Source: Lasiodiplodia sp. COLG20 (Eukaryota; Ascomycota; Dothideomycetes; Botryosphaeriales; Botryosphaeriaceae). Taken from it: a stretch of DNA of 64,000 nt. The notes below the pieces were generated by a model. The model did no database searches. It was not told the DNA's origin and saw nothing but the letters and a program-made list of their open reading frames with translations. Positions 35,316 to 46,836 of the stretch are shown here, piece after piece (position 1 is the stretch's first letter; each line of letters begins with the position of its first letter). The stretch spans positions 7,130,001 to 7,194,000 of the forward strand of contig VNWV01000001.1 of the NCBI GenBank assembly GCA_009801085.1, read 5' to 3'. A program made the translations under genes and the position numbers.

Positions 35316-35992
35316 CTAAGGCATCACCAACTCACAGTCAATAGGGCCAGCGGCCATGACGAAGTCCTGCTTGCCCAATGGGACACCTGCCATCCTGCAA
35401 ATAGCGTAGGTAGTCGAAATATGGAACCAAAAGTTAGGAAAGACGATCTGGGTGAGCAATTTATGGCCAGCGTCAAACTTCATGCCTATACCCTTGCCCT
35501 CCTCGCCTACAAACAAATTAGCGCACGTGTTCTGGGGGTAAAAGATGTGGCAAATCGAGACATACCAGAAGTCCAGACTGAAAGCGGCCTGTTCTCGGCC
35601 CCCTCAATATCCTCGGGCTTGATCGATTGGAGAAAGTCCAGTTCCTCCTGGATGATGGCTTGCAGCTCGGCAAACACATGCTCAACGTCGGGCTTCGTCT
35701 GCGAGGATTTGAAGCGGTAATTCTTGTTCAGAAGCACGCCGTTGCGGGCCCACCGCACGCTGAGCCGGATCTGCGAGGGCAGCGAGTACATGTCCGGGGC
35801 CAGCCGGGCCTCGAGCACCTCCGAGTGCGGCTTGCCGTTGTCATCGCACCATTTCTCGGCCTGCGGTAACTGATCTCAGAGGCTCGTTCTGACACAATGG
35901 GATGGTATTCGTACCTTTTGGAGGATGGCCGAGAGATTCTTGAGCTGTCTGATAAAGACGGCAACGGTAGTGTCGTAGAAGGGGAGCGGCAT
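35316..35992 (-). CDS. DUF1993 family protein
   Basis: Three exons on the minus strand, 35992-35915, 35860-35566 and 35506-35316, give 187 aa. The introns are 54 and 59 bp with GTACGA and GTATGT donors. It opens MPLPFYDTTVAVFIRQLKNLSAILQKAEKW and continues EARLAPDMYSLPSQIRLSVRWA, the typical start of the DUF1993 family. It ends with FPNFWFHISTTYAICRMAGVPLGKQDFV, the conserved C-terminal block. The family has a four-helix DinB-like look and no firmly known reaction. It is transcribed toward the methyltransferase gene on the same strand. The frame is intact. Confidence 0.88.
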
Positions 35993-36825
35993 GGCAGATG
36001 ATCAAGATTAGCGTGTTGAGATAGATAAGATTGCTCTTGGCTTGGTGTTGTTTCCTCTCCTTATATTTTATTTATTGGTCGTGGAGATTTGCAGGATTGG
36101 AGAGGAAACTCCGCACGCGGCGGGTGACACATGCATGCTGAGTAAGCCGCCGCCAGGCAACACTTGTTGGTTTTTAGCCCCCAAAACCCCACCCAAAGAG
36201 TCTTGATTTGCGGTATTTTAGCCATGACGTCGCTTTGTTCCAGAACACGAGCTGAAACATTGATCTTGCCCCGCAAAAGCGTTGTTCAGCGCACCAGTTT
36301 TCCCGCACCAAAGCACAACCCCGAAATTACTTTTCCAACAACAAACTTGATACGGTATGCGAGAACTATCGAAAAAAGCAACAGGATCAACTGCCTGGTG
36401 TAGAATATTCCGGTGCGTTTTCAGCAATCCTTGGGAGGACGCAGCGGTGCGCGCGCGGATGATGCAGTTTCTTCAGGCGCTGCGCGGGCGACTTGGTTTG
36501 CATCAACGAAAATGGGAGCCACGTCTATGGACGAGAGTGCGAATCATTCGGGTAACCCTCGCTTTCCTGCACGCACAGAATCAAAATATTTAAGCATGTC
36601 CATCTAGTCGACTACGTGCGAATGATTCCTTTCTCATGAGTAGACAGAGCCAGATAAGAATTACTGGCAATTTACACGCCGTCTGCCCTTGGAGGATTTA
36701 TCGGAGTTCATCTACCAACCACGACAGTAGAAGCGCGCATATGCTCTGATAACATCAATTTCGAAGCAAAAGTAAAGCTGAATCCCTTCCCGTCATCGTT
36801 GACCTAGTCTTTGATCCAGGCCATG
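35993..36825. other. Gap between DUF1993 gene and C2H2 fragment
   Basis: This holds the DUF1993 promoter side and nothing recognisable further on. Short frames on both strands carry no motif. Confidence 0.4.
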
Positions 36826-37400
36826 TTATTTACGAGCTTTTTGTTCTCGAGCTGATGCAGAAAAGACAAGAAGGTTTGAGCTCGCTGATATTGGCTCACC
36901 AACGGCAGTACTTCGTTCAGCTTGCATCAAATGATTCAAGAGCTCCCTGTTGCTCTCGAAAGTCTCGTGGCAGATCTCACAGACGTGGTTCTCGCGGTGG
37001 TTGCGATAGATATGCTCCCTAAAGATGTGTCAGTGATATAAACACATATCTATCCTATCTTGTCAGAATACTTACTTCGTACGAGCTATAGTCTCGATGG
37101 CTTTGATCTGAATTCCTTCAGATCGAAGCCATCACATTGTGTTGCCATATTAGTGGTTTCCGCATGAAGCGATCGTGATCCAGTAGTGGATCCATCGTTC
37201 GCGTGTAAAAGGTCGGCCGGAATTTCTTGGGGAGCGTAGAGGCGTGCCTGCAATTGGAAACTCGCCCTTAGCTTGTCGACAATGTCCGTATTCGAATTAA
37301 GGGCATCGATAGAGGCTCGTGTGTAGTTGGTCTTGTCCTGGACTTCTGTCACTGAGCCGTTGGCATCCATACTTTTTGAAGCAGTGGCAGAAGTATTCAT
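36826..37400 (-). pseudogene. Broken fragment of the fungal C2H2 family
   Basis: On the minus strand, KAIETIARTK (ending at 37076) joins by a 57-bp intron (GTAAGT donor, CTTTAG acceptor) to EHIYRNHRENHVCEICHETFESNRELLNHLMQAERS in 37018-36826. This matches the TIARTK...HVCPRCHESFESNDVLLNHLAQVERC block of the regulator at 30.9-33.6 kb, including the intron place and phase (two bases of the Lys codon). The preceding 105-codon frame (37400-37086) is in another frame and stops inside the motif, and the frame carrying the motif has a TGA just upstream. The FACPFYKRN block and the long C-terminal tail are missing. The frame change falls at a 38-bp inverted repeat. I read this as a truncated, frame-broken copy. 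Confidence 0.65.
37096..37133. repeat. 38-bp near-perfect inverted repeat
   Basis: The arms are GATGGCTTTGATCTGAA (37096-37112) and TTCAGATCGAAGCCATC (37117-37133). They are reverse complements at 16 of 17 positions around a TTCC loop. The repeat sits exactly where the reading frame of the C2H2 fragment is broken, which suggests a hairpin or template-switch event. Confidence 0.85.
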
Positions 37401-37756
37401 GGATCTGGTGGGTGGGGATGCTGAGTGTGTGTCGTGCCTAAAGGTCGAGCCAGCACCAATTTATATGGCAGGAGAATTTTTTTTTATTTGAGTATCAGGG
37501 TAATGACCAAACCAGCATTTCTTTCGCTACCAAACACAACACCTAGGACCTAAACCTAACCACGTGTCCTATCTCCTCGGCGCGCCCCGTACCTGAGCCT
37601 TCTGAGCAGTTGGCCCTAGGTCCTTAAACACTGAATAATGCAACCACCAGTTCAAGCCCGCGGACTTTCTACAGAAGACACTGATACCTCGTCGTCCCCG
37701 CGACTACCCTCCGACGACCCACGCCGCTCTTCCTCATTAACCGCAGGGATCTTAGA
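37401..37756. other. Short gap near the membrane-protein 3' end
   Basis: This holds a T run near 37479-37487. A 115-codon + strand frame starting at 37638 overlaps the membrane protein in antisense. It is Ser/Thr-rich and mirrors the acidic tail of that gene, so it is not counted. Confidence 0.4.
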
Positions 37757-39901
37757 CTACTCCTCCTCCTCTACCACCTCCACGACAGCAGCAGCTTCCC
37801 GCGGATCCAGCAAACGCGGATGCTCCCTATCACCCCCCTCCAAATCCAGCACAGCAAGCACTTCGCCCTTAGCCGTCCGCGGCACAGCGTCAAGCGCGTG
37901 CGACCACGTCCCAACACCGAGCTCCTCGTGGGCTAGGCGCTGCAGCTGGAGCGTCTCGTTGGTACACCATTCCAGCCTTGCGTAGTCCTTCCATCCGCGG
38001 CGTTTCTGGATGTAGCCCGCGACAGGCTCGAGCACGGCGGACGCGATGATGATGAGCGTGCCGAGGACGAGGATGAGGCAGAGGCCGAAGAGAGAGAAGG
38101 ATATGTATGCTGTGCTGAGGATTTTCTGTGGGGTTTTGGGGTGTTAGTTCTGAGCGGGCTGTGAAGGGGAGGGGAGGGGAGGGGCATGAGGGGCATGAGG
38201 TACCTGGCTATGACACATGGTCCTTTCTTCTGCGTTCGCGGGGCTGTGCACCCACTGCAGCATTCTGCTGTCCGACGGTCCGGTCGCCGTGTCGATGAAC
38301 AGCCCCTGGATCGACGCCAGGCTCGTCTCGAACCAATGCGTCACGTCCAGCTGCCACTGATTGGTCGGGAGCGGGCGCTGGATGCCGACGCCGAGGCTGC
38401 TCCTAGACAGCAACGCGGCGGTGCCCATGTTCTGCACGATGCCGTACGGGCTCGGCTTGTTCAAGACGGTGGACTTGAACCAGTCGAAGCGGTTGGCCGA
38501 CGCCGCGTCGCCGCCGTCGAGCATGGCTCCAGCCTGCGTCCACGCGTCGTTGGAGCTCGTCAGCGGCGTGCATTGTCGGTCGGCGGGGAGGCTTGTGTCG
38601 CAGAACTGCTCTTGGTCGGTGCATGCCAGCGGGGACGCGACTTCATCTTGGCGGTATACGGCCTCCTTTCCAACTACGGATGCGTGTTGGATGTAGCCCT
38701 GCAGCGTCGTCGCGCTGTACCAGTCGTCGGTCGTGGGCGCGCTGAAGATTATCCGGTTGGCTGAGAGGAAGAAGATGTAGATGTTTGCGTCTTTTTGGTG
38801 GAGGGCAGCGGTTGGTTCGAAGGTTGAAATGTTTGTCAGTATTGAGCCGTTCACTTGAAGTGCTCTTGCAGAACTTGGTACATGTCAGTGAATATCTTTT
38901 GATGTCCATGAGCCAAGTACTGACCCTATGTCGTAGTCTGTTGCTGCTGCCGTGAAATGTGTTTGCGCGGATTCCCAGAGAAAGTCGTTTGAGTATTGGT
39001 AGGTAAAATTGCCGGGTTGCAGTACTGCCGGACCGTAGTCGTATCTCGTGTAAGACCTGTCACTGGAAAGGTTCCAAGTGCTTGTGCGGCCGGCTGTCAC
39101 TAAAGGTGCGCAGTGGAGCACGTTTCTGTATTTAAACCTCTGATCAGGCGGAGAATTGAGACCAAAGTCTTCATGACTGTCCAAGTAGCCGGTATCGAGG
39201 AGCAGGTTTCTGTCATTGCTCTTGCAAATGCCTTCTTGGAAAGGGCAGCTAGCGTTTGTCATGGCCTTCACGGGCAACCGCTTCTTGACAAAGGTGCTGC
39301 AAGCTAAGACACCTGTTGAGTTTGAAGCGTAACACTGCTGGGCGTAATTTGCTGATGTGAAAACGTCTCGATAGGTGTACGGTATGAATATGCTCTGGAG
39401 GTCGGAGCTGTTCGTGTTGAGGCTATAGTCGAGCCAGCCGCAATGAGGGCTCGAGATCAGAGCCTCACTGTTGGCAGCTATCCGGGAAGAGAAGCCGCTG
39501 GCGAGCGCAAAAGCGGCAAAGAACAGAACTGCGAAGGCCAGAACGGGCAGGAGTCGCTGTTTCCAGCCTTTCGCAAGACCGCGCCACGCCCAGGAGAGTT
39601 GAAAGAGGGTGACGAGTGCAGAGGTAACGTTGGAAGCGTTCCGGAGTGTGGCCTGAAGCTGATGGTAAAGACCATCTCGAGGCTGCGCGGAAGAAAGGGC
39701 CTGATGGAGACCAAAGCAACAAATTCGCCAGGCACGGGTGCCCACGATAGTGACAAATAATGCAATAAAAGCGATGAGCAGGTTGGCGTCGTCACGTCTC
39801 AGGGTGAGTGTCGCCCCGAACACAGAGCCATGACTCCAGTCTGTCCAGACTCCCGTCCGGACAGTGTAGAGGGATTCCGAGCCGGCAATGAGATCGGCCA
39901 T
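37757..39901 (-). CDS. Large multi-span fungal membrane protein with glycosylated loop
   Basis: Three exons on the minus strand, 39901-38925, 38873-38204 and 38125-37757, give 671 aa. I see membrane spans near residues 42-62 (LLIAFIALFVTIVGTRAWRI), near 118-142 (LLPVLAFAVLFFAAFALASGF) and, after a long loop, in the last exon (TAYISFSLFGLCLILVLGTLIIIASAVL). The loop between has many N-x-S/T sites and Cys residues, so it is probably extracellular. The C-terminal about 90 residues are soluble and end in EVVEEEE. The join DYDIG|SARALQVNGS uses a GTCAGT donor. The layout matches a broad family of uncharacterised membrane proteins in filamentous ascomycetes. I do not know a function. Confidence 0.78.
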
Positions 39902-40836
39902 GGTAGATGTTAGAATTGGCGGTGCAATTCCATTCCGACATGATGGAAAGCGCAGAAAATATAATGCATGATCTGGGCCTTGAAGACTGGCACCCTCTTG
40001 GACCCCACATGCAATACATCTATGTAATACGAGATATGATCTTATCTATAAAAGCCCATTCAGCTCGGAGACTATTGATTGACTTTCGGATGATGACAAA
40101 CCTGTATCGCAGTCCAGGGTGGGTCGCACAAATGCGCCAATCGGAGTCATGAAGTTGGGGGAAACCCTGGCTGTCAGCACCTCAGCTCGTCGAACCCTGC
40201 GAACCTCGTAGAGCATTTGCTATCTTCGGTGGTCTGCTGTCTATTTTCCTCCCCTTGTCATGATCCAAAAACATGTTTTAGCCCCACATCAGACAGCGCA
40301 GCAGCCCAAGGACGGCAACAGTCGGGCGGGCCCGTCTGTAAGCACATCAGGCCATGTTGCCATTATTACCTTCATCAGACATGGCGCGCACGGAGCTGAA
40401 GTCCAGCGGTGGTGGCCAAGACTAGCTACTCATACGATGTCTGGGAGGAAGGTAGCAATTGCCTGCTAGCTTAGGCTTGGCCTGGACTTGCGAGACACCA
40501 GAGTTCTCGTATTAGCGAGGCGGCGGCGCCATTGGGGGGACGATAGTAATGCCGTCTCACTAACATGACGCCTTGGACCCGAGGACAAGGAGAGATCAAC
40601 CAGCCGTCGGAACACTTTCGCGCTACAGGTCGTCAAAGAGGGAAATGACTAAACTCATCCATTTTTTCGTTAATCGCCTCAAGTCCAACCCTGGGGACTC
40701 AACCCCAAACCCAACCTCTGCACCAGAACCACCGTGTTTAAAGCGCAGTGAAACTTCAACGAAACTAAAACTCAAGACTTTTTCTTATTGCTATAATAAC
40801 AGCTAAGAGATCTAATTGGTCTAATCGTGTAAATGG
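39902..40836. other. Gap between membrane protein and asparaginase genes
   Basis: About 0.9 kb. It holds the promoter side of the membrane protein and the 3' side of the asparaginase gene. Short open frames (up to 81 codons) show no motif. Confidence 0.4.
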
Positions 40837-41931
40837 TTACCCACCACTGACAGCTCGTACCTTGAATTGAAAGGAGACTTTACCAGTAACAGCACCCGCA
40901 GTATTCACGCGCTTCAAATGATGAAAGGCCGCCAACTTCTGGCGCATATCTACGGTGCCAATCTGCAGTTGCTCAAGGATCTCAGCCACTGCAGCATAAA
41001 GAATCTCCTCATTCCCGTCCTCTACCTTGACCGCAATGCCGAGAGCACCCCTCTGCTCCGAGGCCCGTACACCAACCCCATAACAAGCATCAGCCCCAAG
41101 CTTTCCAATCACAGTATCCCCAAACGCCTCCATGAGAACGGTACAGAACCTCCCTTCCCCAGCAACCATCTCCGGATGCTTGACCATAGCGTCGAAAATG
41201 CGCCCCAGAGCCTTTGTCCGAGAAGATACCTCCTCGTCCCTGGGATCCCTCCTCACCACATCCGCCGCATCCGCAACAACGGCGTAGTTCCGCGCCAAGC
41301 ACCGCAGCGGACACGCCGGCGCCGGCAAGTTACAACCATCAACCGCCCACAAGACATCGTCCGCCGGCAGCCCGCACATGTCCGCGACGCACTCCCTGAC
41401 GCGCAACTGCATCGGGCTGTCAGGCAGGTGGTACGTAGCCGCCCAGTCGCCAGCACCCCCAGCGAGGGCCTTCGCCCCCGCCAGCATGCCCACATGCTTC
41501 CCCGAGCAGTTATTGCACAGCGGCCCCGGCACAAAGTCCTTCTTAACCCACTCCCTATTCACCACCTCCGACAGCGCCGCGTGCCCGCCGCAGCGCAGGT
41601 CGCTCTCACTTATGCCACCTCCACCAACGCGCTCCAGCATGTCTCGGGCCCGGGAGATGTGTCTGTCCTCGCTGCTGTGCGAGGAGCAGATGAGCGCGAG
41701 GTCGGCGGCAGTGAAGCCGCACGCATCGAAGCCGCCCGTCTCGAGGATGGCGAGGGCCTGGGCGGGTTTGGCGGCGGAGCGGGCGAGGGTGAGGCGCGAG
41801 GGGTTGCCGACGGCGTAGAGGAGCTGGCCGGTGCTGGAGACGATGGCGGCGTGGATGGCGTGCGTGTTTTCGATGACGCCGCCGCGGTCGGTGAGGATGA
41901 GGTCGGCGGGGGGAGCCTGGAGGGATCCCAT
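40837..41931 (-). CDS. Rhizobium etli-type L-asparaginase
   Basis: A single exon of 364 aa. The family, asparaginase II of the R. etli ReAV kind, is distinct from both the bacterial type I/II and the plant Ntn asparaginases. The key residues are all here: Ser52 and Lys55 in RSAAKP, Cys141 and Lys144 in CSGKH, Asp197 and Cys199 in VDGCN. They keep the spacing of ReAV Ser48/Lys51, Cys135/Lys138 and Asp187/Cys189. Other blocks are CSSHSSEDRH and the C-terminal GVGVRASEQRGALGIAVKVEDG. It should hydrolyse L-asparagine to aspartate and ammonia. There is no signal peptide, so it is probably cytosolic. The large antisense frame (40867-42006) is a GC-driven shadow. Confidence 0.92.
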   Translation of the reverse strand: MGSLQAPPADLILTDRGGVIENTHAIHAAIVSSTGQLLYAVGNPSRLTLARSAAKPAQALAILETGGFDACGFTAADLALICSSHSSEDRHISRARDMLERVGGGGISESDLRCGGHAALSEVVNREWVKKDFVPGPLCNNCSGKHVGMLAGAKALAGGAGDWAATYHLPDSPMQLRVRECVADMCGLPADDVLWAVDGCNLPAPACPLRCLARNYAVVADAADVVRRDPRDEEVSSRTKALGRIFDAMVKHPEMVAGEGRFCTVLMEAFGDTVIGKLGADACYGVGVRASEQRGALGIAVKVEDGNEEILYAAVAEILEQLQIGTVDMRQKLAAFHHLKRVNTAGAVTGKVSFQFKVRAVSGG

Positions 41932-44270
41932 GGGTGGTGGTGGTGGGGGAAGGATTCGGGGGGTTGTTGGGTTTGCGTTGGTCTGGGTGGCTCCTCGGAA
42001 CGTTGATGTTTGGGAGGCTGGATGCTTGCAATGGCGGGTAGGTTAAATAGCACGTTTTACGTAGAAGCTAACTACGCCAGGAGACATCCATAGTGCTGGC
42101 GTATCACAAGGTATCTCCGCGGAGAACTGGCACACTCATTGGATTTTAGAGCATCTGCTTAGCCACGGATACAACCGCGAAATACAGGAACCGGCGTCAA
42201 CGGCGTCAAAGGTCGGCTATACAGCTAACGTGCAATTCTTTTTAGTCTTGAAACAGAATGAGTGCGTGCGTGACACATCGCTTACGCCACGAAGACGACT
42301 TTAGATGAGTCAGAGATTCGGTGTGTGCTAAAGCCTCAACGCCACATCCGGAATACCAAGTTTTTTGCCAATGTGCTTGACAGATTACGATCCGGGCTCG
42401 TCATCAATCATCTCTTGAGCTCCGAGCCGACATTGATAACTTCTTAGCGCTTGACACAACCGTCTCGCCAGGAGCTCTTCCATCACAGAGTGATACCAGA
42501 TATGATGAAGCTAGCTATGGTAGCGCACTTTTGAGGAAGTAGGCACGCGGCGGTGCCACTAGAGTTAAGAAAGTAAACTTGTACAAATCTAAGTCATGAG
42601 TCTAGACGACTATTTGCCTTTCATAAACGATATCCATATGAAAGTCATACAATTTATCCAGATTATCTTCCAAAAGAATCCTTCGCAAGCATATCTTTCG
42701 ATTTCCTAAAGGTAGCTGGGCTGGTTTGAGGGCAGATGTGGTGATGGTAGTTGCGATTGTTACGTGCTGAAGAGCTCGGTATCGGACTTAGGACTTAGGA
42801 CTTATGCCTTCGTAGGTCATCGGCTGGGAGTCGCGTAGGAATAAAGCCAAGCGTCCGTCAATGGCGCCGAGCTTAATGATCCGAGCTTGATGATCCGCCC
42901 TTCGGATGGACTTTCTTTTAATGGAAAGTCTCTATTTAGAGCTCCACATGATCGTTTAGGGTTCGACAAGTGATCTAGGTGCGGCCATGAGTCACTAAAC
43001 AGGAGAGCGTATTAACTTCGCCACCGTAAGGACTGCACCCCCGTACAGAAAAAGACGCAGCGGGTACAAACGCAGGAATGCAAGCAAGGCATACCAATAA
43101 GCAGATTTCTGTTGCGTAAATCGGCGGGACAGGAACTAGACCAAAGGTAGGCTAAGGCGATCCGAGAACGGAGAGCCCATCGAAGGAGGACCAACACGTA
43201 TCTCTCTTTACTCTCTTCGTAGGCCGACTGGCTGATAGAGTAGCAGCCTGTGCAACACACATAAGTTATGACGGAATGCCATTGGTCTAGGGTCCAGTCA
43301 GGGAAGAAGTTGCGTCGTCAATGCTCAGAGCGGAGGATAGAAGGAACCAAGGGTTGTGAGGTACGGTGACAAGCTAGGGACATAAGAGGGTTGTCAATTG
43401 CGAGAACCAACAGGGAATGTGAAGCAGCACCGTGTAGGTAGACTAGAGAAGCCTGAGCAAAGAGGGATCTTGTCATTGAGTCCAGTTTCCTTCGCAACTC
43501 AGCTGAAACTTGTAATCTTCAAGAAAGTAGCAAGGTATGCAATACCGTAACAAAGCAAGGAAAGCAGGCTACGTGGCCGTGGCATCTAGAGCCACTTGAA
43601 CCAACGCCGGCGATCAGACTGGCCGACACGTAAACACGCAGATTGTTTCATTCTTCACAATATCGAATAAAATGATCCCCTCTTTCAAGCCCCCAAATCC
43701 TTCATCAGTCTCTTTTGCACAGGCCAGCCGACTGGAGACCATCATTGTACCGAGAAGCTCTACCGGCGCTAAGGCAGACCTCACGCATCTAGCTTACCCA
43801 TCCTTGTGCAACCCCTAAGCGCCGCCATTGACGCCCGGATCCAACCAAGAGCGTTCCAGCTAACTGTCAATTCCGTTTCCGCGGAGATATACTTCAAAAG
43901 TCCTAAGACGTCACTGTCGAAAACGGCAGAAGTCTCGATGGTGGGCCGTGTTATGGTTCTTAGCTAATACTGTTGATCTGATTGGGTCCAGAATCCTCGG
44001 TCTCAATGCCATGGCAAAAAACTGCCCGGCCCGTAGGAGTCATACCATTGTTTTCAGAGTGCATATATTGCAAACCCCCCATGCCCCCGAATGTCTTTCT
44101 TCATCAGGCAGACCTATCAGCACTTCACGTAAGGAACTACATTCTTCCACCTCTACAGCCACGTCCATTGACACAACAATTCCCCAGCGGTCATCTCAGC
44201 CCTGAACGCCCCCAAAGCGACACGAACGCACCCGCAGCGCACACGCAATCCCACCCGACCCGCCGCCACC
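41932..44270. other. About 2.3 kb without a recognisable gene
   Basis: The stretch is lower in GC than its neighbours and dense in stop codons in all frames. The short frames (up to 85 codons) carry no motif. It may hold decayed sequence. The last 150-200 bases are C-rich and likely the leader of the PaiB-type gene. Confidence 0.5.
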
Positions 44271-45059
44271 ATGTTCCTCCCAGCCATCCACGCCGAACAC
44301 GACCTACCCACCCTCCACGCCTTCATCCGCGCCAACCCCCTCGGCCTCCTCACCACGGCCATCCACTCGCCCACGCAAGCCTTCCCCGTCCTCCAGGCCA
44401 GCCACCTCCCGTTCATCCTCGACGCTCCTGATGACTCACCATCATCCGACAAGCCGCTAGGCGTCCTGCGCGCACACATGGCGCGAGCGAACCCACAAGC
44501 TAAAGCCATGACGGAAGCGCTGCAACAGCAGCCAGCTGAAGACGCCGCTGCAGCCGGGCAGCCGCGCGTGCTGGAGCAGGACGTGCTGATCCTGTTCAAC
44601 GGCGGCGCGCAGCACTACGTCACGCCGAAGTTCTACACGGCGACGAAACCAACAACAGGCAAAGTGGTGCCGACGTGGAACTACAGCGCGGTGCAAGTCT
44701 ACGGCAAGCTCAAACTGTACGTCGACGCGAAGAGCGACGCGACGCAGGCGTTTTTGGATAAGCAGATGGCGGATCTGTCGCGCATGTGCGAGACGAGCAT
44801 CATGGGGTTCGCGCGGCCGTGGGAGGTGGATGATGCGCCGGAGGCGTTTGTCAATATGAAGAAGAAGGCGATTGTGGGTATCGAGGTGGAGATTACGAGC
44901 GTGGCGGGGAAGTGGAAGATGAGCCAGGAGATGGGCGAGGGGGATAGGAAGGGGGTTGCTGAGGGGTTTGAAGGGATCGGAAATGAGGATATGGCGGCCG
45001 TTGTGCGGGAGAGGGAGGATTTGATGCTTAGGAAGAAGAAGATGGCAGCTGCTTCGTAG
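44271..45059 (+). CDS. PaiB-type FMN-binding split-barrel protein
   Basis: A single exon of 262 aa. It opens MFLPAIHAEHDLPTLHAFIRANPLGLLTT, as in the PaiB/FMN_bind_2 family, continues SHLPFILD and LRAHMARANPQ, and has KVVPTWNYSAVQVYGKLKLY, the most conserved block. The C-terminal part has IVGIEVEITSVAGKWKMSQ. Bacterial PaiB was described as a transcriptional regulator; the fungal members are more likely flavin- or haem-binding enzymes of the pyridoxamine-phosphate-oxidase-like fold. The function here is unknown. The ATG at 44271 has a CCACCATG context. There is no signal peptide and no damage. Confidence 0.88.
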   Translation: MFLPAIHAEHDLPTLHAFIRANPLGLLTTAIHSPTQAFPVLQASHLPFILDAPDDSPSSDKPLGVLRAHMARANPQAKAMTEALQQQPAEDAAAAGQPRVLEQDVLILFNGGAQHYVTPKFYTATKPTTGKVVPTWNYSAVQVYGKLKLYVDAKSDATQAFLDKQMADLSRMCETSIMGFARPWEVDDAPEAFVNMKKKAIVGIEVEITSVAGKWKMSQEMGEGDRKGVAEGFEGIGNEDMAAVVREREDLMLRKKKMAAAS

Positions 45060-46836
45060 AGGGTAGTCTTCCGTCAAGACATTCAAATTTTCTACTACCT
45101 GACTGTTTCCCGCCATCTGATACGGCCCAAAGCGGGTTCAGAGCAAGAGGTTGGATTACTATCAAGAGGTTTTATGGGTTATGACGTTAATTATTAACAC
45201 GGCGTGCTTCGTCGAGACGATAAAGAACGTAGACGGAGGCTGCTTAGTCTAGTCTGAAGCTATTTTGCCCACGTCGGGCCCGCCGCGATCTGGTGACACG
45301 CCGCTGAACCTTACCCCGCATAAGCAAAATTATTCTCCGGAAACTTTATGGGCCTGTAATAAAAGCTCCTGGCTCCCCTATAAAGCAAAGCCAGCGCCAA
45401 TGATGACTATTACGGTGAGTGGCAATTACTTAAAATACCGCAAGCTAGAGCACGACGGCCCGGCCTGCCGGGCGGCGCCTAGTCTAGGAGCTGCCATAGC
45501 GTCTGCCGTATACGCTAAACGCCCGCCCGTCAAGATACTAGGCCCCATCTTCTAGCAGAGCCTAGGCTGCATCCTGTGATAAGCCTCGCAGCCATCTCTA
45601 TAAGCCGAGACCTAGCCCTTAGCTACCCGCAGGAAAGTCTAGCGCTCTATTTTCGTTTCATTTAGCCTTAAGCATCGCAACGTCAGTATATCAGCACTCT
45701 ACGACAGCCCCTACTATACAGTACGGTGCAAAGCTAATATTACGATCCTCCTGCCGCGATCCTCGATTTCCCGAGTCCCACGGATGACCTTCGCACGGAC
45801 CTGTGGCCAGCGGCTTACGTGGTGATCTAGGAATTAGCAAGAAGCTTAGCGCTACCTTAGATCTGGATTTCTTCCCGCCCGCACCTCGGCGTCGTCGGTC
45901 ACAGGATTCGAGTCTCCACTGTTCATGTTGCGCAGCATGTCCAGTGCTCTCTAGCTGTCCGCGTTGTTTTTCGACTTCTCAACCGTTCTGAGCGACATGA
46001 CTCCAAGCTGTTAATGCCGCCCATTGGCTGTCACCCACTACAACAGCTACACGGTTGTTGGGTTGATGTCACAGTACATGCATTCGATGTATGGCGGCGG
46101 CGACGACGATAATAGCCCGGCTCGAGTTGGACCGTCCTCATCTTGTGCGGGAGTATTGAATTCAATTAGATTCGTTAGCTGAGCAAACACTTTGCAGTAG
46201 GTGCAGTGATTGGAAAAACATAGGTGGTACCGATAGGATGCTTCAGAAGGCCGTGGCTTGATCGTGCTGCACCGGCTACAGCACTACTGCCGATGCCGCC
46301 TTCCCCCTGAACTACCTAAACCTCTTCGCAACTCCGCCCATCAACGTAGCGGCCACCAGCCGTGTAGGAACGAGTGCGCTACGTCCCGTCCCCGCTGGAT
46401 CCCCTATCCCTTCGTGGTTCATTGCTCACCGCATTCGGGGTTTGGGTTTGTCGTGGCAGAATCGCGCGAATTAATTGGCACGGTCACACGCTCCGATGTG
46501 AGAGAAGCGAGTGCTCTGCCTGATTCCACCCCAAAAGTGGAATAGCACAACGGATATAAGAAATTGCTTGAAACTTGTGAACCACAAAGGGATTCACAAT
46601 GGGATTCAGATCCTCCGGCTGGGGCCATTCCGGGGAGGAATCTTCCCCAGCTTCCACCAGCCGTCGCAAGCCCAGTAATCTATTCCACAACACTGCCTCC
46701 GTTAGCCGCAAGCCACTAGAAGTCGTTACCTCTTATTTAACCTGTGTTGCGCAGGCACTTCTTTCAGCTTCATCGCCCTTACAGCTCCTCGCCCTCTAAT
46801 AACCCCTGCAGAGACCCTCGACAAGCATTACCCAGC
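45060..46836. other. Gap with CTAG/TA-enriched, possibly RIP-scarred sequence
   Basis: About 1.8 kb without a supported gene. Between roughly 45180 and 45760, TA steps and CTAG/TTAG words are strikingly frequent while overall GC stays near normal. That would fit C-to-T change in CpA contexts on both strands of an old repeat. A 96-codon frame at 45265-45555 shows no motif. The last 300 bases are the likely promoter of the following membrane-protein gene. Confidence 0.45.

Noticed and set aside
40867..42006. 379-codon frame antisense to the asparaginase
   Set aside because: Arg/Pro/His-rich shadow of a gene with all catalytic residues on the other strand.
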